Source: Terriglobia bacterium | Lineage (GTDB): Bacteria; Acidobacteriota; Terriglobia; Terriglobales; Acidobacteriaceae | DNA: 32,863 nucleotides | Assembly: GCA_020073285.1 (NCBI GenBank) | Contig: JAIQFM010000032.1 | Coordinates: 1 to 32,863, forward strand | Reading direction: 5' to 3' | Shown here: piece after piece, positions 9,142-17,475 of the stretch | Layout of the letters: each line of letters starts with the position of its first letter | How positions within the stretch are numbered: the first letter of the stretch is position 1 | Notes under the pieces: generated by a model | Database searches by the model: none | Told to the model about the DNA's origin: nothing | What the model saw: the letters and a program-made list of their open reading frames with translations, nothing else | Program-made: the position numbers and the translations under genes

Positions 9142-9683
9142 CATCCTGGCTGTCTACGTTGAGTCTTCCGAAGAGTCTCTGGAGGAGCAGTTCGAGCAAG
9201 TCTGATCTTCGGGTGCTTGCGAGCGATCTTCCGCAGCGCGGAATCAAAAACGCGCTCCATGCTGCGAAGGTATTTCGCGGGACGGCCTTGGGCGAGGCGC
9301 TGCCTCGCGTCACTGGATGTAAACCAACGCGGCGTGCGATGCGATTCGGCGGGTAGAGCGGATTTTTCCACTTCCAACAGGAAAGCGAGAACCGTCACCT
9401 CCTTCGACCGGTAGCCGCGGAGTGACTCCTTCCTATGCAAGTATCTGCCGATGGGACGCGGATCCACCCTGCCGTCGACGCCACCTTCTTCGAATGCCTC
9501 AAGGGCAGCCGCTTGAGCATGCGAGAGTCCGTCTTCCAGGCGCCCTTTAGGAAAGGTCCAACGTCCGCTGCTGGTGCGCACCAGCAGAAACCTTGTCGAG
9601 CCTGCCTTGCAGCGGTAACAGACGGCCGCAACTTGAACGGGCGTAGCTTCGCGGGTGCAGATTCGTCCTTGAGGCTTGCGCAT
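9126..9683 (-). CDS. NUDIX hydrolase with non-canonical Nudix box
   Basis: A 185-residue protein with a NUDIX fold near residues 15-130. WTFPKGRLEDG begins the Nudix box, which continues to AFEEGGV. The Glu residues of the metal-binding EExG part are present. The box deviates from G-x5-E-x7-R-E-U-x-E-E-x-G-U: the first Glu position is Leu and the Arg is Leu. The PKG-type box with an EAFEE ending resembles diphosphoinositol-polyphosphate/diadenosine-type enzymes more than MutT, so a polyphosphorylated substrate would fit the neighbouring polyphosphate genes; that is inference. The C-terminal 50 residues are basic. The ATG at 9683 has an AGGGGAG-like site just upstream. The gene is convergent with, and overlaps, the SDR gene by 16 bases. 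Confidence 0.8.
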   Translation of the reverse strand: MRKPQGRICTREATPVQVAAVCYRCKAGSTRFLLVRTSSGRWTFPKGRLEDGLSHAQAAALEAFEEGGVDGRVDPRPIGRYLHRKESLRGYRSKEVTVLAFLLEVEKSALPAESHRTPRWFTSSDARQRLAQGRPAKYLRSMERVFDSALRKIARKHPKIRLARTAPPETLRKTQRRQPGCHSAG

Positions 9684-9912
9684 TCTCCCCTCGCTGTGAC
9701 GAGTTCTCGTCCAGCACAGGGTATGACAAGTTTGTTAATAGAGGATGAAAATGTGCACTAAAAACAGTGCGCCTGTATATGGGGAGTTAACGACGGCGTC
9801 CCGACCAGGCGGTAGCCGCACCTCATCTTAACTTAAGAACGGGCGTTTCCGTCCGATGCTCGGTCACGGTTTACGGTCGCAGTTCTGGGGGGTGAATGAA
9901 ATCCGAGATTAG

Positions 9913-11511
9913 CTATGCATGCGCCGCCTTCGCTAAAGCGCGTTCCGTCGAGTTGGGTGGAGCGGGGCGAATTAGAATTGGAATACCCTCAGAGACTTCA
10001 AACAGGTGACGGGCGGCCGCCATCTCAGCTCCGTGGCTGCTGAGCGGATCAAAACCGTCGACAAAGACCGTCAGCGTGTTTTCTTCGGTGCGCACTTGCA
10101 AGTTGCGCGTCGCGGCTGGGAGCGCATCCAGCACGTCGGCGAGCCGAAGTATGCCGGCAAGCCGCATCACCCGTTGTTGCTGCAAGCGAGGTAGTTGAGA
10201 GAACTCCTGGTCGGCTGAGGATGGAAAAACTCCGCAGCCATAGCGAGAGACCAGGCGGACGATGCGCATCTCTTCTTCGCTCCATCCCATCGGAATCGAG
10301 AGCTTGGCCATCATTTTTGCCCGGAACGACTCGCGCTTCTTCTTGCCCTTATCGGCGCCGACGTTGTGCACGAGTGCGGCGGCGCGCAACAGGACGGTCG
10401 TGCGCCGGTCGAAGGGCCATGCCAGTTCACGGCGCAAGCCACGCCAAAGCCTGGCACTGGTCCGCGCCACGCGGCGCGAGTGTGCAGGATCGGGATCGAG
10501 CGCTCGCGACCAGTATTGCAGCTTCGCATGGACGGCGAGCGACAGTTCGCGGCCGCTCGGAAGGCCTTGGCGCCACAGATTCCAGAGAGCCTCGGGTCCG
10601 GTGGTTCCGCTTTCGTATTCGGCGACACGTTTGCCTCGCTCCGAGCGGATGCGCGAGGTCAACTGCTCTACGGCAGCAGGAGTGCCGGTCTGGCGCGCGA
10701 TTTCTCCCAAAAACACGTCCAAATCGTGAACTTCGCCCAGCAGGTCCTGCATGTGTTTCAGGTCCGCACTCCACCGTCGGTGGTGGTCGGGAAGGAAATT
10801 CTCGATGGTGTAGCGGAACCGCTTGATGCCGATGCGCAATTGATGGAGATCGGACTCACGGTGTGTGCGCATCGCGGTCTGATGCAAGCGGCAGGCGTCG
10901 CCCCAGCGCTCCAGCGCGAGATACTGGAAGACACGGCTTCCCAGCGGCAGCTTGCGAGCACGCCGATCGAGTTCGTCCGCCAGCCTGATCCATCGTTTGG
11001 CATTGAAATCCTTGAGCGCATCGCGGGCAGCGCGTTTCTGGTCGCTCTCGCGCGACGAGAGCGCCGCCGCAAAGCTGATATGCACTGGATCGCCTTGGCT
11101 GGTGAAAGCGGAAAGCCACTCCTGCAACACTTGCGTATCTCGCAGGTCACCCAATGCCGAGAACAGCGGTTTTGCGAGGGCGCGAAATTGTCTCCACTCG
11201 GGTACGGGATCGATGGTGCGGAGCCCCTCTGCGATTGACCGGCTGCGGCGAATCGCGACCCGAAGGTCATGCACTGGATCAGCTTCAAGGCCGGAAGCGG
11301 CTTTCCTCAACTCGGCAACAGCGCGCTTGGCCCAGTACAGCAAGCCGAGGCGGGCCTTTACCGCTGCGTCGCGCTGAGTGCGCCGTGCCGATCTGCTTCC
11401 GCGTAGCATGTCTTGCGTCGCTTGAAGATTAGCATGCGAACGGGGAAAGGTACCGTCGTCACCCGGGAACCTGCAAGGCACGGATCGCGGAGTCTCCCGG
11501 CTCAAGTTCAC
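9913..11511 (-). CDS. CHAD domain protein with Ppx/GppA-like C-terminal helical domain
   Basis: A 532-residue protein. About residues 50-330 form a CHAD domain (conserved histidine alpha-helical domain, known to bind polyphosphate), with basic/His helices [28 protein letters not shown] and [11 protein letters not shown]. The rest resembles the HD-like C-terminal domain of Ppx/GppA exopolyphosphatases ([12 protein letters not shown], then [17 protein letters not shown]), but the expected His-Asp is His382-Asn383. The start GTG at 11511 overlaps the stop of the upstream gene (GTGA), implying translational coupling. An internal ATG at 11409 (MLRGSRS) is an alternative that would remove a non-conserved leader. 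No Ppx N-terminal actin-like ATPase domain is present, so it is probably a binder or regulator of polyphosphate rather than a full exopolyphosphatase. Confidence 0.85.
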   Translation of the reverse strand: MNLSRETPRSVPCRFPGDDGTFPRSHANLQATQDMLRGSRSARRTQRDAAVKARLGLLYWAKRAVAELRKAASGLEADPVHDLRVAIRRSRSIAEGLRTIDPVPEWRQFRALAKPLFSALGDLRDTQVLQEWLSAFTSQGDPVHISFAAALSSRESDQKRAARDALKDFNAKRWIRLADELDRRARKLPLGSRVFQYLALERWGDACRLHQTAMRTHRESDLHQLRIGIKRFRYTIENFLPDHHRRWSADLKHMQDLLGEVHDLDVFLGEIARQTGTPAAVEQLTSRIRSERGKRVAEYESGTTGPEALWNLWRQGLPSGRELSLAVHAKLQYWSRALDPDPAHSRRVARTSARLWRGLRRELAWPFDRRTTVLLRAAALVHNVGADKGKKKRESFRAKMMAKLSIPMGWSEEEMRIVRLVSRYGCGVFPSSADQEFSQLPRLQQQRVMRLAGILRLADVLDALPAATRNLQVRTEENTLTVFVDGFDPLSSHGAEMAAARHLFEVSEGIPILIRPAPPNSTERALAKAAHA

Positions 11512-12602
11512 TTCCCGCGAAACAGAAACACCAGTTCGATGACGAGAATGATCACCACAATCAGTTCGAGCACGAACGCGCGGCCCTGGTGGAACTGCTC
11601 AATCATGAAGCTGTAAAGGTCGCGCGCGGTGGCCAGCTTCTGATCGACCAGACTCTTGTAGTCGGGCACGCCGACTTTGTTGGCGGCAAGGCGGTAAAGG
11701 CGCGCCGAGAACATGTCGCTGAGAAATTTGATCGCATTGTCGACGCGCTCGGCGAGCCCCGATACGTCTAACGTTACCGCCTGCAAGCGCGATGCGGCGC
11801 GCGCCAGACGCCATCGCGCCAGCAAGCCGCTGTCACGTTCCACCAAACCGCGCGCAACGCTCAATTCGCGGGTGAGGAACTCGTCGTAGTGGCGAAACTC
11901 GAGTAACTGCGAATTGGCATATTCGAGCATGTGAATCGCCGTCGCCGAGCCGGTGGGGGTGTCATAAATGAATGCGGCATTCCAACCGATAACGGCAACA
12001 TCGTTCGGGTAGTACGAGATTGAGGATTGCAGGACCTCGGATACTTCGCTAGCCGAGAGTGGCGCCAGCTCACCACGAACGATCCGGACGATCTCACGTC
12101 CGCGCCGTGCGAGCAGTTCACTGGCTGGCGGAGAACCTTCCGCCGAGGTGACCACGAAAATGAAGTAGTCCTCGCCGAGCCACTCAGCGTAAGGCTTCAC
12201 CAGGGCAGGACGGACATCGGCTAGACGCCGGCGCGCCATGGTTCTTGCCAGTTGCTCGAATTGCGATCCGGAAATCCAGTTTGCCGACAGGCCTACCAGT
12301 CGTTCCCACTCGCCTGCGAAAGAGCGTTCAAAGAGTATGGCAATGACACCGTAATCGTAGTACTTGATCTGGGTATCGAACTTTTCGCCACCGTCGGAAT
12401 CGATCAAGCCCAGGTGTTCGACCACGGGCGGACGTTCGATGCGCACCTGTTCCGCCGCGGCGTGTTTCAGGGCGGGGCGTTGGCGCTCGGCGGCCAGCAG
12501 CGCGCGCAGCTCATCAAGATGGATTTCCTCGCAAACGTCGTACAGGACCAATGCGAGTGCCGAGCCCTGGAGAGTGTTCGAACTGTTCTCCTCCGGTTGC
12601 AT
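11508..12602 (-). CDS. RMD1/YagE-like (DUF155-type) membrane-anchored protein
   Basis: A 364-residue protein of mixed alpha/beta content with one C-terminal membrane helix (about residues 340-360, [20 protein letters not shown]) and a very short tail. The arrangement [18 protein letters not shown], then [16 protein letters not shown], then a long helical stretch and a terminal helix is what I know from the RMD1/DUF155 family, whose biochemical role is not established in bacteria. It is the first gene of a minus-strand pair: its TGA (11508-11510) overlaps the GTG start of the CHAD gene. The ATG at 12602 has no obvious ribosome-binding site, so the start is uncertain. The coupling suggests a role at the membrane connected with the CHAD protein, which is inference. 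Confidence 0.65.
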   Translation of the reverse strand: MQPEENSSNTLQGSALALVLYDVCEEIHLDELRALLAAERQRPALKHAAAEQVRIERPPVVEHLGLIDSDGGEKFDTQIKYYDYGVIAILFERSFAGEWERLVGLSANWISGSQFEQLARTMARRRLADVRPALVKPYAEWLGEDYFIFVVTSAEGSPPASELLARRGREIVRIVRGELAPLSASEVSEVLQSSISYYPNDVAVIGWNAAFIYDTPTGSATAIHMLEYANSQLLEFRHYDEFLTRELSVARGLVERDSGLLARWRLARAASRLQAVTLDVSGLAERVDNAIKFLSDMFSARLYRLAANKVGVPDYKSLVDQKLATARDLYSFMIEQFHQGRAFVLELIVVIILVIELVFLFRGK

Positions 12603-13116
12603 GTGCGGATGCGGCGACGAAGCGGCGATGCAATTCGAAGCGTACGCGTACGAAGGTGTGAACGCAAACGCAAGGAATCGAGGCCGCCCAGATCAGCGGA
12701 ACCTAGTGAGGTTCGCAGAATATGTGACACCCAAGTGGATCGTCATTCCGAGCGAAGCGAGGAATCTGTTTCCGATTGAGTTTGAGAAACAGCAGATCCT
12801 CGCGCCAAAAAGCGGCGCTCGGAATGACAATCCATGGGGGGGTTAACCCCATCGGAAGGCGTCAACGGCGTCACTATAATCTGCGATTCTCAATGGTGGA
12901 AACCATCCCGTGCGCCACACAAAGTGTCCGCGACAGCGCGCCGGAGGTAACGACGAGATTATGTCCGCAGCGTAATGTCGAGCAGTTACGCTCCGATGAA
13001 GGGAATGTGAATCGTGCGTCAATATTGGGAGAGGCCCATAGTGGGCACTTCGTGGCACTTTACGTTTTCGCCGGCATCTGGGAAGATGATTCGCGTTCCA
13101 GCAAAGCAGGTGAATA
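12603..13116. other. Divergent intergenic region between RMD1-like gene and ppk unit
   Basis: About 510 bases with no convincing gene. It contains the dispersed palindrome at 12742-12828, a perfect GGGGTTAACCCC palindrome at 12839-12850, a TATAAT at about 12877-12882 with only a poor -35 partner, and an inverted repeat AGCGTAA/TTACGCT at 12969-12992 with a 10-base loop. These could hold the promoters of both divergent units, but I cannot place them firmly. Confidence 0.5.
12742..12828. repeat. REP/MITE-like imperfect palindrome
   Basis: An 87-base element bounded by exact 13-base inverted arms, GTCATTCCGAGCG (12742-12754) and CGCTCGGAATGAC (12816-12828). Inner arms AGGAATCTGTTTC and GAAACAGCAGATCCT also pair imperfectly, so the whole element can fold into one long hairpin. 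The core CCGAGCGAAGCGAGGAATC is, from memory, a widespread dispersed repeat in acidobacterial genomes. Only one copy is in this window. It lies between divergent units and not within a gene. Confidence 0.75.
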
Positions 13117-13329
13117 GTGACCGCCGAATCTCCCGACAGAATATGGTTCAGTCCTCCGAAGTTCTGGGCAGCGACTCGCAATATGACAAGAAAAGAAGCT
13201 GAAGAATTTAGCGAATTAATTTACTCGTGGGCGGAACGGCGCGAGCTTGGCCGCCTGCGTCGCTACGACTTCATTCGGTTCGGCAATCCCGACAAGAAGA
13301 GTGCCCAGCCAAATCTGACGCAGGGCTGA
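13117..13329 (+). CDS. Small conserved-looking protein upstream of ppk
   Basis: A 70-residue reading frame from a GTG at 13117. It contains IWFSPPKFWAATRNMTRKEAEE, then LIYSWAERRELGRLRRYDFIRFG: a short proline/aromatic segment followed by two amphipathic helices. I do not recognise a named family, though the pattern reads like a real small helical protein. An AGCAGG stretch just before the GTG is a possible ribosome-binding site. The stop at 13327-13329 is 9 bases before the ppk ATG, so it is probably the first gene of the ppk unit. No membrane segment or catalytic motif is visible. Confidence 0.55.
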   Translation: MTAESPDRIWFSPPKFWAATRNMTRKEAEEFSELIYSWAERRELGRLRRYDFIRFGNPDKKSAQPNLTQG

Positions 13330-13338
13330 CCGCGACTG

Positions 13339-15498
13339 ATGGCGTCCCGAGCGGCACTTCGCAAGGTTTCAAACAGCCGTCCGGCTGCCGTCGATGTCGC
13401 TCCCATTCCGATCGCCGACCTCGATGACCCGCGGCTGTACATCAATCGCGAATTGAGTCTTCTGGCATTTCAAAGGCGGGTTCTAGAAGAGGCGGTTGAC
13501 TCATCCAATCCACTCTTGGAACGAGTGCGTTTCCTCTCCATCGTCGGATCCAACCTCGACGAGTTCTTCATGGTCAGGGTGGCCGGCCTGATGCGGCAAA
13601 TAGACGCCACCGCCGAAGTCGGACCCGACGGCATGACGGCCCACGAGCAATTGGACGCCATTCGCGCCGAAGTGGGTTCCCTGGTAGCCAGCGCCCAGCG
13701 CTGCTTGCATCGGCAGTTGCTGCCCGAGCTCCAACGAGCCGAAATTCGTTTCCTTCAGTACTCGGAACTCAACGGCCGGCAGCGCGCCAAGGCCGACAAA
13801 TATTTCGCCGACGTGGTCTTTCCGGTGCTAACGCCTCTGGCCTTCGATCCGGGACGGCCGTTTCCCCACATTTCCAATCTCAGCGTTAATCTTGCCGTCC
13901 TCATTCGCGATAGTAGGGGACAAGAGCATTTTGCGCGCGTCAAAGTGCCCGACAGCTTGCCGCAGATCGTTCCCGTCGATCGCGTCGCGCGCAAGAAAGC
14001 GGCGGTGAAGAGTCAAGCGTTCATCTGGCTCGAGGATCTGGTCGCCTCCAACCTTCAGGCCCTGTTTCCCGGGATGGAAATTCTGGAATCCCATCCGTTT
14101 CACGTGACGCGCGACGCCGATATCGAGATCCAGGAACTGGAGGCCGGAGACCTGCTGGAGACCACCGAAGAAAGCCTGCGACAACGCCGGTTTGGCGACG
14201 TCGTCAGACTGCAGGTGGGCGTGGGCACCCCGCAGCACATCCTCAAGATCCTGATCAGCAACCTGGAAGTGGACCGCAGGAGTACGTACCGGCTGAAAGG
14301 CCGTCTGTCGCTTTCGCGGCTCAAGCATCTGGCCGACATCGACCGCCCGGATCTCAAGTGGCTCAACTTTGTAGGCAGCGTTCCCCCGCCGCTGGAAAAT
14401 GAAAGCGAAGACGGGGACATTTTCGCCGCGATGCGGCGCCGGGACATACTGCTGCACCATCCATTTCATTCGTTCACTCCCGTTACCGATTTACTCACTA
14501 CAGGTGCGCACGACCCGGCGTCCCTGGCAATCAAGATAACGCTCTACCGCGTCGGGCGAAATTCTCCCGTGGTGGCGCAATTGCTGGAGGCGATCGCGGA
14601 AGAAACCCAGGTTGCAACCCTGGTCGAACTGAAGGCGCGCTTTGACGAGGAAAGCAACATCGAATGGGCGAGAGCTCTGGAAAAGCAAGGCGGTCATGTG
14701 GTGTACGGCTTGACCGGCCTGAAGGTTCACGCCAAGGCCGCGTTGATCGTGCGTCACGAGGGTGACCAGATTCGGCGGTATGTCCATCTTGGAACCGGCA
14801 ATTACAACCCAACCACGGCGCACCTCTACACCGACATCGGACTCTTGACCTCCGATGAGGACATTGGAGCCGACGTTACGGACCTGTTTAACTACCTTAC
14901 CGGTTATTCGGCGAAAACGGATTATCGCAAGCTGCTGGTTGCCCCCATCAATCTGCGCGCTCGTTTCGCGGAAATGATCCGGAGAGAAATTCAACACCAG
15001 AAAGCCGCTGGCGATGGCCGCATCATTCTCAAGATGAATTCGCTGACCGACGCGAAGATGATTCGCTTGCTGTATGAAGCGTCCCAGGCGGGGGTGAAGA
15101 TCGATCTTCTCGTACGCGGAATGTGTTCTCTCCGGCCCGGTTTGCCTAACATCAGCGACCACATTCGTGTCGTCAGCATCGTCGGCCGTTTCCTCGAGCA
15201 CAGCCGGATCTATTACTTTCATAACGGGGGAGATGAGGTTATTTATGCGGGTAGCGCGGACCTGATGACTCGCAACCTCAATCGCCGGGTCGAGGTTTTG
15301 TTCCCGATCGAGGATCGCAAGTTAGTCCGGCATCTCCGCGACCGGGTACTCGAGCTTTATCTCCAAGATAATGTGAAAGCGCGGGAAATGCTGGTAGACG
15401 GAAGCTATACGCGAAAAACTCCCGCCCCTGGTGAACCGCCGGTCAACGCGCAGGAGGAACTGTTGCAGCACCGCCCAGGCTCGAATGGACGGCGCTAG
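13339..15498 (+). CDS. ppk1: Polyphosphate kinase 1
   Basis: A 719-residue cytoplasmic enzyme that reversibly polymerises the gamma-phosphate of ATP into polyphosphate. Domains in order: N-terminal domain (YINRELSLLAFQRRVLEEA and SNLDEFFMVRVAGL, about residues 30-85), a middle 'head' domain, and the two phospholipase-D-like catalytic domains. The autophosphorylated histidine is in GLKVHAKAALIVR (His464). The second conserved histidine is in YYFHNGG (His628), followed by IYAGSADLMTRNLNRRVE. Length and all key motifs are normal, so it should be active. It follows a small gene by 9 bases and lies divergent to the CHAD and RMD1-like genes, giving a polyphosphate-related neighbourhood. Confidence 0.96.
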   Translation: MASRAALRKVSNSRPAAVDVAPIPIADLDDPRLYINRELSLLAFQRRVLEEAVDSSNPLLERVRFLSIVGSNLDEFFMVRVAGLMRQIDATAEVGPDGMTAHEQLDAIRAEVGSLVASAQRCLHRQLLPELQRAEIRFLQYSELNGRQRAKADKYFADVVFPVLTPLAFDPGRPFPHISNLSVNLAVLIRDSRGQEHFARVKVPDSLPQIVPVDRVARKKAAVKSQAFIWLEDLVASNLQALFPGMEILESHPFHVTRDADIEIQELEAGDLLETTEESLRQRRFGDVVRLQVGVGTPQHILKILISNLEVDRRSTYRLKGRLSLSRLKHLADIDRPDLKWLNFVGSVPPPLENESEDGDIFAAMRRRDILLHHPFHSFTPVTDLLTTGAHDPASLAIKITLYRVGRNSPVVAQLLEAIAEETQVATLVELKARFDEESNIEWARALEKQGGHVVYGLTGLKVHAKAALIVRHEGDQIRRYVHLGTGNYNPTTAHLYTDIGLLTSDEDIGADVTDLFNYLTGYSAKTDYRKLLVAPINLRARFAEMIRREIQHQKAAGDGRIILKMNSLTDAKMIRLLYEASQAGVKIDLLVRGMCSLRPGLPNISDHIRVVSIVGRFLEHSRIYYFHNGGDEVIYAGSADLMTRNLNRRVEVLFPIEDRKLVRHLRDRVLELYLQDNVKAREMLVDGSYTRKTPAPGEPPVNAQEELLQHRPGSNGRR

Positions 15499-15535
15499 AT
15501 TTACCGTGTCTGTCGTTCGCCATCTGGGGCGAGAT

Positions 15536-15601
15536 GTGAAACGCGGCGAGATTTGGACTGTGGCAGGCGGTAAGGACCACGCGGGAAAGCCCCGTCCGGT
15601 T
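15536..15601 (+). pseudogene. MazF/PemK-like toxin N-terminal remnant
   Basis: From a GTG at 15536 the frame reads VKRGEIWTVAGGKD, then HAGKPRPV. This is the characteristic first strand and loop of PemK/MazF-type toxin endoribonucleases, normally about 110 residues. Homology stops after 22 codons at about 15601, where an aldo/keto reductase fragment begins in another frame. The remnant is far too short to be a toxin. No antitoxin gene is recognisable between it and ppk1. Confidence 0.6.
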
Positions 15602-15990
15602 GCGGATGGGGCTGGAGTACGTCGATATTTTCTACTCGCATCGCCCGGATCCAGACACGCCGCTCGAAGAGACCATGTCCGGGCTCGACTTTGCGGTCCG
15701 CTCGCGGAGGGCGCTGTACGCCGGCATCTCGAATTACAACCCGGAGCAGGCACGCGAGGCGCTGCGCATCCTGCGCGATCTGGGAACCCCGTGCCTGATT
15801 CACCAGCCGAAGTACTCCCTCTTCCAGCGCGAGCCCGAACACGGCTTGCTCGACCTGCTGCGCCAGGAGGGCGTTGGCGCCATCGCCTTCAGTCCGCTCG
15901 CGCAGGGACGCGCTGCAGAACCTGCAATTCGCGCCCGAGGGGTTGCGGCGCATTGACGGCATCGTGGGAAACTCGCCGGCGCAGGCATGA
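15597..15990 (+). pseudogene. Aldo/keto reductase remnant, internally deleted
   Basis: Two pieces of one AKR family protein lie side by side in different frames. Bases 15597-15910 encode RLRMGLEYVDIFYSHRPDPD, then SGLDFAVRS, GISNYNPEQAREAL, LIHQPKYSLF and AFSPLAQG, matching the central barrel of YghZ-like aldo/keto reductases. Bases 15907-15990 encode DALQNLQFAPEGLRRIDGI, the typical C-terminal helix, in a shifted frame ending at TGA. The N-terminal third (with the catalytic Asp/Tyr/Lys) and the segment between the two pieces are missing, so no enzyme can be made. Confidence 0.8.
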
Positions 15991-16093
15991 TGATTCTCAA
16001 CGGTGCAAGAAAATACGCAGCGCGCCGGCCGTTTGTCCACTGCGGATTGCAGTTTCAATCCGGCGCCGCTACATTTCTTCACGAGGCGGATGC

Positions 16094-17125
16094 ATGAAAG
16101 TGCTCTTCATCGGTGGAACCGGCATCATCAGTAGTGCCTGCACACACCTGGCGGCGCAGCGTGGGACCGACCTCACCATCCTGCACCGTGGCCGGCGGAC
16201 ATTGTCTCCGCCGGACGGTGTGAGGGTCGTGACTGCCGACATCGCGAGCGCCGCCGCCCACGACGCAATCCGGCACTCCGAATTCGACGCGGTGGTTCAG
16301 TGGGTGGCGTTCACCGCCGCCGACGTGGAGCGCGACATTGCGCTCTTCCGCGATCGCACACGTCAATTCGTATTCATCGGTTCGGCCAGCGCTTATGAAA
16401 AGCCTCCCCAGCATTACCGGATCACGGAATCGACACCGCTGGCGAACCCATATTGGGAGTACGCGCGCAACAAAATCGCATGCGAGCAACGGCTCATGCA
16501 GGCACACCGCGATACCGGCTTTCCGGTCACCATCGTCCGCCCGTCGTTGACTTATGGCGACACTAATGTGCCGCTGGCGATCAATAGCTGGCGGCGTTCC
16601 TACACCGTCGTGGACCGCATGCGGCGCGGCAAGGAGGTCATGGTTCCCGGCGATGGGACCTCCCTCTGGGTCGTCACGCACAACACTGATTTCGCCAAAG
16701 GCCTGGTGGGGCTGCTCGGGATGAAGGAGGCGATCGGCCACGCGTTCCACATTACGACCGATGAAGTCAGGACCTGGGACCAGTACTATCGCGCGACCGC
16801 GGAGGCCGCCGGAGTCGAGGCCCGGCTAATTCACATCGCTTCGGACTTCATCAGCGCGTGCTTGCCGCAGATGACGGGCACTCTCATCGGGGATAAATCG
16901 GGCAGCGTCGTTTTCGATAACGGCAAGATCAAGCGCTTCGTTCCGACCTACTCCGCGACCACCACTTACGCCGAGGGCATCCGACGCACGCTCGCCTGGT
17001 TCGACGCCGACCCCGCGCGCCAGCAAATTGATCTGGCAGCCGACGCGGCGTGGGACAAGCTGATTGGCGTTTACAAGGAGGGCCTGCAACGAGGGATCCG
17101 CGCGTTGCAGGCAACCACTTATTGA
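16094..17125 (+). CDS. NAD-dependent epimerase/dehydratase-like SDR protein
   Basis: A 343-residue extended/atypical SDR. The N-terminus KVLFIGGTGIISSA is a Rossmann nucleotide-binding motif, FIGSASAYEK the middle strand with the active-site region, YARNKIACEQ the Tyr-x-x-x-Lys, and VTIVRPSLTYG the following strand. Start: ATG at 16094 with GAGGCGGA just upstream. A longer in-frame opening exists, but it would read through the pseudogene region and was rejected. The family includes many 'NAD-dependent epimerase' proteins of unknown substrate. It stands alone, with the pseudogene scar before it and a regulator gene after it. Confidence 0.85.
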   Translation: MKVLFIGGTGIISSACTHLAAQRGTDLTILHRGRRTLSPPDGVRVVTADIASAAAHDAIRHSEFDAVVQWVAFTAADVERDIALFRDRTRQFVFIGSASAYEKPPQHYRITESTPLANPYWEYARNKIACEQRLMQAHRDTGFPVTIVRPSLTYGDTNVPLAINSWRRSYTVVDRMRRGKEVMVPGDGTSLWVVTHNTDFAKGLVGLLGMKEAIGHAFHITTDEVRTWDQYYRATAEAAGVEARLIHIASDFISACLPQMTGTLIGDKSGSVVFDNGKIKRFVPTYSATTTYAEGIRRTLAWFDADPARQQIDLAADAAWDKLIGVYKEGLQRGIRALQATTY

Positions 17126-17475
17126 GTCTCGCATAATATTGTCACAGCGGAAAGAGCGCCGCCTGCCGGATTTTCCCGTGCCGACACCCGGGGGACAAAC
17201 AGGCAATCGTCCAAAACCTGACCGGTGAGGCTCACGTGCATGGTTGATTCATCTTTGCGACACCAGATTACCCGCGCGCAGTCGAATCGGCGAACATCCG
17301 GCCACACGCCTTGCAGCCGCTCAAAATCGTGCGGCACACTAAACGCTTTGTCGGGGATGAAGAGAGAGGTGTTCTTTACATAGGCAACAAAACCTGCTGT
17401 AATAGATAACGTTCGGTGCAGCAGACGCGATGTTTTTTCGGTGCAGCAACCCACTTTCTTACCGTTCTCCGCAAA
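17126..17475. other. Intergenic region upstream of OmpR-type regulator
   Basis: About 350 bases between the epimerase and the response regulator. It holds a good sigma-70-type promoter (17375-17403) near its right end. The minus strand has an open frame across most of it with fairly natural composition (FERLQGVWPDVRRFD), but no start signal or recognised family, so I do not call a gene. Confidence 0.4.
17375..17403 (+). promoter_or_regulatory. Sigma-70-type promoter of the response regulator unit
   Basis: TTTACA (17375-17380) and TGTAAT (17398-17403) are separated by exactly 17 bases, five of six matches to consensus at each hexamer. Transcription would start around 17410, about 65 bases before the regulator ATG. 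Confidence 0.6.

Noticed and set aside
9755-9770. GCACT/AGTGC hairpin upstream of the NUDIX gene
   Set aside because: Only a 5-bp stem with an A-rich loop; not enough for a terminator or operator call.
10366-11238. Plus-strand open frame of 290 codons opposite the CHAD gene
   Set aside because: No recognisable motif, no ribosome-binding site, and the opposite strand carries a coherent CHAD protein.
17119-17454. Minus-strand frame of about 111 codons before the OmpR regulator
   Set aside because: Composition is fairly natural (FERLQGVWPDVRRFD), but there is no start signal or recognised family and it overlaps the regulator's promoter; left as a possibility only.
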